From Rhodanobacter sp. (GTDB lineage: Bacteria > Pseudomonadota > Gammaproteobacteria > Xanthomonadales > Rhodanobacteraceae): a DNA stretch of 64,000 nucleotides. The stretch covers positions 124,001 through 188,000 of the forward strand of contig AP031382.1 in the NCBI GenBank assembly GCA_040371205.1, read 5' to 3'. The notes beneath the pieces are model-generated. The model was not told the origin of the DNA, did no database searches, and saw nothing but the letters and a program-made list of their open reading frames with translations. The translations under genes were made by a program, and so were the position numbers. Below, piece by piece: positions 57,434-64,000 of this stretch (its first letter is position 1; every line of letters starts with the position of its first letter).

Positions 57434-60400
57434 ATGGGATTCTCGACGCTTTTCATCCGCCGCCCGATCGCCACTTCGTTGCTGATGGTGGCGATCCTGC
57501 TGCTCGGCATCCTGGGTTACCGCCAGCTGCCGGTGTCGGCGCTGCCCGAGATCGAGGCGCCCAGCCTGGTGGTGACCACGCAGTATCCGGGCGCCAGCGC
57601 CAACACCATGGCGGTGCTGGTGACCACGCCGCTGGAGCGCCAGCTGGGGCAGATCTCCGGCCTCACCATGATGAGTTCGGATTCCTCCGCGGGCCTGTCC
57701 ACCATCGTGCTGCAGTTCGCCATGAACCGCGACATCGACGTGGCCGCGCAGGACGTGCAGTCCGCGATCAACCAGGCGCGCGGCGTGCTGCCCAGCAACC
57801 TGCCGTATCCGCCGATCTACAACCGGGTGAACCCGGCCGACGCGCCCATCCTCACCCTGTCGCTGCAGTCGGACAGCCGACCGCTGCGCTACGTCAACGA
57901 CCTCGCCGATTCCATCCTCGCGCAGAAGCTGTCGCAGGTGCCGGGCGTGGGCCTGGTGTCCATCGCCGGCAACGTGCGCCCCGCGGTGCGCGTGCAAGTG
58001 AACCCGGCCCAGCTCGCCAACCTCGGCCTCACGATGGAGGACGTGCGCAGCGCGCTCACCCAGGCCAACGTCAACGCGCCCAAGGGCACCTTGAACGGCA
58101 AGACGCAGAGCTATTCGATCGGCACCAACGACCAGCTCAGCGACGCCGCCGAGTACAAGAACACCATCATCGCCTACAAGAACAACGCGCCGGTGAAGCT
58201 CTCCGACGTGGCGCAGGTGGTCGACGGCGTGGAGAACGACCAGCTCGCCGCGTGGGCCAACGGCAAGCCGGCGGTGCTGCTGGACATCCGCCGCCAGCCC
58301 GGCGCGAACATTGTGGAGACGGTGAAGCAGATCCGCGCGATCCTGCCCGAACTGCGCGCGGTGCTGCCGGCCGACGTGCACCTGAAGGTGTTCGCCGACC
58401 GCACCATCACCATCCGCGCCTCGGTGGAGGACGTGCAGTTCACCCTGCTGCTGACCATCTTCCTGGTGGTGGCGGTGATCTTCGTGTTCCTGCGCCGGCT
58501 GTGGGCCACGGTGATCCCGTCGGTGGCGGTGCCGCTGTCGCTGCTGGGCACGTTCGGCGTGATGAGCTTCACCAGCATGTCGCTGGACAACCTCTCGCTG
58601 ATGGCGCTCACCGTGGCCACCGGTTTCGTGGTGGACGATGCGATCGTGATGATCGAGAACATCGTGCGCTACATCGAGCAGGGCAAGAGCGGCCCGGAGG
58701 CGGCCGAACTCGGCGCGAAGGAAATCGGCTTCACCGTGCTGTCGCTGACCGTGTCGCTGATCGCGGTGTTCCTGCCGCTGCTGCTGATGCCCGGCGTCAC
58801 CGGCCGCCTGTTCCACGAGTTCGCCTGGGTGCTGACCATCGCGGTGGCGATCTCGATGCTGGTGTCGCTGACGCTGACGCCGATGATGTGCGCCTACCTG
58901 CTGAAGCCCGACCAGTTGCCCGAGGCCGACGATGCGCACGAGCGCCATCTCGCCGCCGGCAGGCGCACCGTGTGGTCGCGCATCGTGGGCGCGTACGAAC
59001 GATCGCTGGACTGGGTGCTCGACCACCGCCAGCTGATGATCCTGGTGGCGTTCGCCACGGTGGCGGTGACCGTGTTCCTGTACATCGCCATCCCCAAGGG
59101 CCTGCTGCCCGAGCAGGACACCGGCATGATCACCGGCGTGGTGGAGGCCGACCAGAACGTGGCCTTCCCGGCCATGGAGCAGCGCACGCAGGCGGTGGCC
59201 AACGCGCTGCGCAAGGATCCCGCGGTGGCCGGCGTGGCCGCCTTCATCGGCGCCGGCACCATCAACCCCACGCTCAACCAGGGCCAGCTTTCCATCGTGC
59301 TGAAGGACCGCAGCCAGCGCGACGGGCTGGACAAGATCCTGCCGCGCCTGCAGAGCGAAGTGGCCGACATCCCCGGCATCGAGCTGTACCTCAAGCCGGT
59401 GCAGGACGTGACGCTGGACAGCACGGTCTCCGCCACCGAGTACCAGTACGCGTTGTCCGACACCGAGACCGCGGAGCTCGCCAAGTACGCCACCGCGATG
59501 ACCCAGGCGCTGCGCCAGCGGCCGGAACTGTCCGAGGTGGACAGCAACCTCGCCGACCAGGGCAACTCGCTCAAGCTCACCATCGACCGCGACAAGGCCA
59601 GCCGCCTCGGCGTGCCGGTGCAGACCATCGACGACACGCTGTACGACGCGTTCGGCCAGCGCCAGATCTCCACCATCTTCACCCAGCTCAACCAGTACCG
59701 TGTGGTGCTGGAGGTGGCGCCGAAGTTCCGCACTACCACCGGCCTGCTCGACCAGCTCACCGTGCGCGGCAACGGCAACGGCGCGCTCACCGGCAGCAAC
59801 GCCACCAGCTTCGGCCAGCTGACGTCGAGCAACTCGGCCACGCCCTCGGGCATCGGCAACGGCGGCAACGTGGGCTTCACCGTGGGCGCGGGCGGCACCA
59901 TCCCGCTGTCCTCGCTGGTCAGCGCCACCACCACCAGTGCGCCGCTGGTGATCAGCCACCAGCAGCAGCTGCCGGCGGTGACGCTGTCGTTCAACGTGGC
60001 GCCGGGCTATTCGCTGTCCGATGCGGTGACCGCGATCCACCAGGTGGAGGCGCAGCTGAAGTTCCCGCCCACCTTGCGCGGCGAGTTCATCGGCAAGGCG
60101 GCGGAGTTCTCCAACAGCCTGGGCGACGAAGTGCTGCTGCTGCTCGCCTCGATCATCGTGATCTACATCGTGCTGGGCGTGCTGTACGAAAGCTACATCC
60201 ATCCGCTGACCATCATCTCCACCCTGCCGCCCGCCGGCGTGGGCGCGCTGCTGGCGCTGATCCTGTTCGGCATGGACCTGTCGGTGGACGGCATCGTGGG
60301 CATCGTGCTGCTGATCGGCATCGTGAAGAAGAACGCGATCATGATGATCGACTTCGCGATCGAGGCGCAGCGCAACGGCATGAACGCGCGCGACGCGATC

Positions 60401-60676
60401 CGCCGCGCCTGCCTGCTGCGCTTCCGCCCGATCATGATGACCACCGCCGCCGCCATGCTGGGCGCGCTGCCGCTGGCGCTGGGCAACGGCATCGGCGCGG
60501 AGCTGCGCCGGCCGCTGGGCGTGTCCATCGTCGGCGGCCTGCTGCTGTCGCAGCTGGTGACGCTGTACACCACGCCGGTGATCTACCTGTACATGGAGCG
60601 TTTCCAGGACTGGCTGCGCGAACGCCGCGAGCGTCGCGCGCTGGCCCATGCCCAGGCCGGCGGCGCGGCGCGTTGA
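57434..60676 (+). CDS. mdtB: RND efflux permease, MdtB-like
   Basis: 1080 residues, HAE-1 family, twelve transmembrane helices and two large periplasmic loops. The proton-relay residues are present: two Asp in FVVDDAIVMIEN (helix 4) and the Lys in GIVKKNAIMMIDFA (helix 10). The start GFSTLFIRRPIATSLLMVAI is characteristic. The second periplasmic loop has a Gly/Ser/Asn-rich stretch (around GNGNGALTGSNATSFGQL) longer than in E. coli MdtB. Partnered with MdtA- and MdtC-like proteins it would export drugs, bile-salt-like or metal-chelating compounds. It lies 96 bp after the adaptor; the gap contains a GC-rich hairpin. Confidence 0.92.
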   Translation: MGFSTLFIRRPIATSLLMVAILLLGILGYRQLPVSALPEIEAPSLVVTTQYPGASANTMAVLVTTPLERQLGQISGLTMMSSDSSAGLSTIVLQFAMNRDIDVAAQDVQSAINQARGVLPSNLPYPPIYNRVNPADAPILTLSLQSDSRPLRYVNDLADSILAQKLSQVPGVGLVSIAGNVRPAVRVQVNPAQLANLGLTMEDVRSALTQANVNAPKGTLNGKTQSYSIGTNDQLSDAAEYKNTIIAYKNNAPVKLSDVAQVVDGVENDQLAAWANGKPAVLLDIRRQPGANIVETVKQIRAILPELRAVLPADVHLKVFADRTITIRASVEDVQFTLLLTIFLVVAVIFVFLRRLWATVIPSVAVPLSLLGTFGVMSFTSMSLDNLSLMALTVATGFVVDDAIVMIENIVRYIEQGKSGPEAAELGAKEIGFTVLSLTVSLIAVFLPLLLMPGVTGRLFHEFAWVLTIAVAISMLVSLTLTPMMCAYLLKPDQLPEADDAHERHLAAGRRTVWSRIVGAYERSLDWVLDHRQLMILVAFATVAVTVFLYIAIPKGLLPEQDTGMITGVVEADQNVAFPAMEQRTQAVANALRKDPAVAGVAAFIGAGTINPTLNQGQLSIVLKDRSQRDGLDKILPRLQSEVADIPGIELYLKPVQDVTLDSTVSATEYQYALSDTETAELAKYATAMTQALRQRPELSEVDSNLADQGNSLKLTIDRDKASRLGVPVQTIDDTLYDAFGQRQISTIFTQLNQYRVVLEVAPKFRTTTGLLDQLTVRGNGNGALTGSNATSFGQLTSSNSATPSGIGNGGNVGFTVGAGGTIPLSSLVSATTTSAPLVISHQQQLPAVTLSFNVAPGYSLSDAVTAIHQVEAQLKFPPTLRGEFIGKAAEFSNSLGDEVLLLLASIIVIYIVLGVLYESYIHPLTIISTLPPAGVGALLALILFGMDLSVDGIVGIVLLIGIVKKNAIMMIDFAIEAQRNGMNARDAIRRACLLRFRPIMMTTAAAMLGALPLALGNGIGAELRRPLGVSIVGGLLLSQLVTLYTTPVIYLYMERFQDWLRERRERRALAHAQAGGAAR

Positions 60677-60705
60677 CAGGCGGCGCCCGCCGACATGGCC
60701 GTTCC

Positions 60706-60736
60706 GCGCGGCGAAGCGTCCACCGCTTCGCCGCGC
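60706..60736 (+). terminator. Intra-operon hairpin between the two RND permease genes
   Basis: A perfect 13-bp stem (GCGCGGCGAAGCG with its complement) with a 5-nt loop lies in the 117-bp gap. It is followed by ACGCG, with no T tract, so it is more likely an mRNA-stability or attenuation element than a full stop. Confidence 0.5.
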
Positions 60737-60793
60737 ACGCGTTGTGCCATACATGAACCCTAGCCATTCCCCATCGAGCCACGGGTGCCGGGC

Positions 60794-63700
60794 ATGAACA
60801 TCTCCGGCATCTTCATCCGCCGCCCCATCGGCACCTCGCTGCTGGCGGCCGGCGTGTTCGTCACCGGCCTGATCTGCTACCTGCTGCTGGGCGTGTCGGC
60901 GCTGCCGGACATGCAGTTCCCGGCGATCTTCGTGCAGGCCAGCGAGTCCGGCGCGGACGCCACCACGATGGCCTCCACCGTGGCCGCGCCGCTGGAGCGC
61001 CACCTGGGCCAGGTGCCCGGCATCCAGATGATGAACTCGCACAGTTCCGAGGGCAGCACCTTCGTCTTCATGATGTTCAACAGCGGGGTGAACCTGGACT
61101 CCGCTGCGGACCAGGTGCAGGCCGCGATCAACGCCGCGATGCCCGACCTGCCCACCGGCCTCAGCGGCACGCCGAGCTACGAGAAGGCCAACCCGAACGA
61201 CGATCCCATCATCGCGATCGCGCTGACGTCGCAGACGCAGTCGGCCGGGGATCTCTACAACCTCGCCGACACGCTGCTGGCGCAGCGCCTGCGCCAGCTG
61301 AAGGGTGTCAGCGAGGTCGACATCGCCGGCGCCGCCACGCCGGCGATCCGCGTGGACGTGAACCTGCGCGCGCTGAACGCGATGGGGCTGTCGCCGGACG
61401 ATCTGCGCAACGCGCTCACCGCGGCCAACGTGACCTCGCCGGAGGGCTTCCTGTCCAACGGCAAGACCCGGCTGGAAATCAGTTCCACCGCGCAGCTGCA
61501 CACGGCGGACGACTTCGCGGACCTGGTGATCGCGATGAAGAACGGCACGCCGGTGCGGCTGTCCGACGTGGCGCACGTCTACCAGGGCACGCAGGACGCC
61601 TACCAGTCGGCCTCGTTCCAGGGCAAGCCGGCGATCCTGCTGTACGTGTTCAAGAAGTCCGACGCCAACGTCATCGCCACCGTGGACGAGGTGCGCGCGC
61701 AACTGCCGCTGCTGCGCAACTACCTGCAGCCGGGCACCAAGATGACGCCGTTCTTCGACGACACGGCCACCATCCGCGCCTCGCTGCACGAAGTGCAGGC
61801 CACGCTGCTGATCTCGCTGGCGATGGTGATACTCACCATGGCGCTGTTCCTGCGCCGGCTCGCACCCACCCTGATCGCCGCGCTCACCGTGCCGTTGTCG
61901 CTGGCCGGCGGCTTCACGGTGATGTACATCCTCGGCTTCACGCTCAACAACCTCACCCTGCTCGCGCTGGTGATCGCCATCGGCTTCGTGGTGGACGACG
62001 CGATCGTGGTGATCGAGAACATCATCCGCCACATCGACGCCGGCATGACGCGCATGGAGGCCACGCTGGCCGGCGCCAAGGAGATTGGCTTCACCATCGT
62101 CTCGATCACCGCCTCGCTGATCGCGGTGTTCATCCCGCTGCTGTTCGCCGGCGGCTTCACCGGCATGTTCATGCACGACTTCGCGGTGACCCTGGTGGCG
62201 GCCATCGTGATGTCGGCGCTGGTGTCGCTCACGCTCACGCCGGCGCTGTGCGGACGCTTCCTCAACGGCCACGACAAGGTGGAGAAGCCGTCGCGGCTCG
62301 GCCATGCGCTGGACCGCTTCCACGCCGGCCTGCAGTCCGTCTACAGCCGCGCGCTGTCGTTTTCGCTGCGCCACACGCTGGCGTTCGCGCTGATGCCGGT
62401 GGCGCTGATCGGGCTCACCATCTTCCTGTTCGGCGTGGTCAAGACCGGCCTGTTCCCGGCGCAGGACACCGGCCTGATCTGGGGCCGCGCCACCTCCAGC
62501 GCCACGGTTTCCTTCGCGCAGAGCGTGGACCGCATGCAGCGGCTCACCGACATGATCCTGGCCGATCCCGACGTGGCCAGCGTGGGTACGCGCCTCGGCA
62601 GCAGCCGCCAGGGCACCAGCGGTTCGTTCAACATCGACCTCAAGACGCGCGCGCAGGGCCGCAAGGACGACATGTTCGCGGTGCTGGCGCGGCTCAGCGC
62701 CAAGGCCGACAAGTACCCCGACCTCAACCTGCGCCTGCGCCCCTTGCAGGATCTGCCCAGCGCCGGCGGCGGCGGCACCAGCCAGGGCGCGCAGTACCAG
62801 ATCGGCCTGCAAGGCGACGACCTCGCCGAACTGCAGCAGTGGTTGCCCAAGCTGGTGGCCGAGCTGAAGAAGAATCCCAAGCTGCAGGACGTCGGCAGCG
62901 ACGTGGACGAACAGGGCCTGCGCCAGAACATCGTGGTCGACCGGGACACCGCGGCGCGGCTGGGCGTGTCGATGGGCGCCATCGACGGCGCGCTGTACGA
63001 CGCCTTCGGCCAGCGTTCGGTGTCCACCATCTACTCGGACATCAACCAGTACAAGGTGGTGGTGAACGCGCTGCCCAACCAGACCGCCACGCCGGACGCG
63101 CTCGACAAGATCTACGTGAAGTCCAGTTCGGGCGCGATGGTGCCGATCACCGCGGTGGCGAAGCAGGTGCCGGGGCTGGCGCCTTCGTCGATCACGCACG
63201 AAAACCAGCAGACCACGATGGACCTCAGCTTCAACCTCGCGCCCGGCGTGAGCATGGGCGAGGCCATGGCCATCGTGCAGGCCACGGTCGCCAACATGCG
63301 CATGCCGGGCGACATCAAGCTCAACGTCGGCGGCGACTTCCGCCGCTTCCAGGACGTGCAGAACGGCATGTCGCTGCTGGTGCTGGCGGCCATCCTCACC
63401 GTCTACATCGTGCTGGGCATGCTGTACGAGAACCTGATCCACCCGGTGACCATCCTGTCCACGCTGCCGGCGGCGGGCGTGGGCGCGCTGATGGCGCTGT
63501 GGATCACCGGCACCGAATTGTCGGTGGTGGCGCAGATCGCGCTGGTGCTGCTGATCGGCATCGTCAAGAAGAACGCGATCATGATGATCGACTTCGCGCT
63601 CGTCGCCGAACGCGAGCACGGCAGGACGCCGCTGGAAGCCGCGCACGAGGCCTGCCTGGTGCGTTTCCGCCCGATCATGATGACCACCATGGTGGCGATC

Positions 63701-63931
63701 CTCGCCGCGCTGCCGCTGGCCATCGGCCTCGGCCAGGGCAGCGAGCTGCGGCGTCCGTTGGGCATCGCCCTGATCGGCGGCCTGCTGATCTCGCAGAGCC
63801 TCACCCTGCTCAGCACGCCGGCGCTGTACGTGGTGTTCTCCTGCCTCGGCGCACGTTTCAAGGCCTGGCGCGTAGGCCGGGCCGAACGGCGCCGCACGCG
63901 GCGATCCCTGCCGGTGCGCGCATCGGGCTGA
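60794..63931 (+). CDS. mdtC: RND efflux permease, MdtC-like
   Basis: 1045 residues from the ATG at 60794; a GTG at 60785 in frame would add three. It is HAE-1 family, homologous to but distinct from the preceding permease. The relay Asp pair is in FVVDDAIVVIENIIRHID and the Lys in GIVKKNAIMMIDFAL. The start NISGIFIRRPIGTSLLAAGV fits. MdtB and MdtC form a mixed trimer in E. coli, and two tandem permease genes after one adaptor indicate the same here. The C-terminus is Arg-rich. No outer-membrane channel gene follows within the remaining 69 bp. Confidence 0.92.
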   Translation: MNISGIFIRRPIGTSLLAAGVFVTGLICYLLLGVSALPDMQFPAIFVQASESGADATTMASTVAAPLERHLGQVPGIQMMNSHSSEGSTFVFMMFNSGVNLDSAADQVQAAINAAMPDLPTGLSGTPSYEKANPNDDPIIAIALTSQTQSAGDLYNLADTLLAQRLRQLKGVSEVDIAGAATPAIRVDVNLRALNAMGLSPDDLRNALTAANVTSPEGFLSNGKTRLEISSTAQLHTADDFADLVIAMKNGTPVRLSDVAHVYQGTQDAYQSASFQGKPAILLYVFKKSDANVIATVDEVRAQLPLLRNYLQPGTKMTPFFDDTATIRASLHEVQATLLISLAMVILTMALFLRRLAPTLIAALTVPLSLAGGFTVMYILGFTLNNLTLLALVIAIGFVVDDAIVVIENIIRHIDAGMTRMEATLAGAKEIGFTIVSITASLIAVFIPLLFAGGFTGMFMHDFAVTLVAAIVMSALVSLTLTPALCGRFLNGHDKVEKPSRLGHALDRFHAGLQSVYSRALSFSLRHTLAFALMPVALIGLTIFLFGVVKTGLFPAQDTGLIWGRATSSATVSFAQSVDRMQRLTDMILADPDVASVGTRLGSSRQGTSGSFNIDLKTRAQGRKDDMFAVLARLSAKADKYPDLNLRLRPLQDLPSAGGGGTSQGAQYQIGLQGDDLAELQQWLPKLVAELKKNPKLQDVGSDVDEQGLRQNIVVDRDTAARLGVSMGAIDGALYDAFGQRSVSTIYSDINQYKVVVNALPNQTATPDALDKIYVKSSSGAMVPITAVAKQVPGLAPSSITHENQQTTMDLSFNLAPGVSMGEAMAIVQATVANMRMPGDIKLNVGGDFRRFQDVQNGMSLLVLAAILTVYIVLGMLYENLIHPVTILSTLPAAGVGALMALWITGTELSVVAQIALVLLIGIVKKNAIMMIDFALVAEREHGRTPLEAAHEACLVRFRPIMMTTMVAILAALPLAIGLGQGSELRRPLGIALIGGLLISQSLTLLSTPALYVVFSCLGARFKAWRVGRAERRRTRRSLPVRASG

Positions 63932-64000
63932 GTCCTCACCGCCCCCGAGCGCCAGCGCGCCGACCCGCACGCTCGGGCGGCCGCCGGGACGTCAGCACCG

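Noticed and set aside
56042..63970. Very long open minus-strand frame antisense to the RND operon
   Set aside because: Its composition (long runs of His, Arg, Gln, Gly and Val) is what high-GC third positions give on the opposite strand of conserved RND genes.

Overview
The window is about 64 kb of GC-rich DNA from a gammaproteobacterium, most probably a member of the Xanthomonadales/Lysobacterales and plausibly Rhodanobacteraceae (Dyella/Rhodanobacter-like). This rests on gene content: a Xanthomonas/Caulobacter-type TonB receptor cluster for maltodextrin, aryl-polyene-type ketosynthases, and a close match to the GH13_23 alpha-glucosidases. No marker gene was compared, so the assignment is inference. 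No rRNA, tRNA or CRISPR array was seen.

1-19,963: housekeeping genes mixed with small unknowns. They are a truncated GDSL autotransporter-type esterase, tex, an RDD/GYF_2 membrane protein, mnmG, a 61-residue protein under a perfect CRP/Clp-type site, pepN, an aldose 1-epimerase-like gene overlapping a PLP dehydratase/racemase, a sterol-desaturase-like enzyme, tag, a secreted protein of unknown function, an outer-membrane barrel protein, a LacI-type regulator, and a PAS-GAF-GGDEF-EAL protein whose GGDEF motif is degenerate.

19,976-36,695: an alpha-glucan utilisation locus. Seven genes run leftwards: TonB-dependent receptor, flavin-dependent (tryptophan-type) halogenase, GH13 amylase, GH31 glucosidase, a second GH13 enzyme with an N-terminal beta-sandwich, a six-hairpin glycosidase, and an MFS sugar transporter. 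A cytoplasmic-type GH13_23 alpha-glucosidase is divergent. The shared 420-bp promoter region carries two identical, inverted 14-bp near-palindromes of LacI-operator type. The proposed route is outer-membrane uptake of maltodextrin, periplasmic trimming by several glycosidases, inner-membrane import by the MFS protein, and final hydrolysis in the cytoplasm. The LacI-type gene at 15.9 kb is the best candidate regulator.

36,702-47,219: a compact ketosynthase / ketosynthase-like / glycosyltransferase operon of aryl-polyene type, hemF, a secreted VNG-repeat beta-helix protein, gpmA, two small unknowns, a GAF-EAL protein, zapE, a DUF2845-like protein and an alpha/beta hydrolase.

47,220-55,154: an accessory island of lower GC. 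Decayed IS5-family transposase fragments lie on both sides. Between them are two overlapping Rhs genes. The first has a Sec signal, RHS repeats and five FN3-like repeats. The second has the RHS core and a short, AT-richer C-terminal tip. A small lipoprotein gene follows at once and is a candidate immunity gene. This is the most unusual part of the window.

55,155-64,000: a membrane-anchored cytochrome c, then an RND efflux operon (MdtA-, MdtB- and MdtC-like). A CpxR-type direct repeat and an 18-bp palindrome lie in the gap ahead of it.
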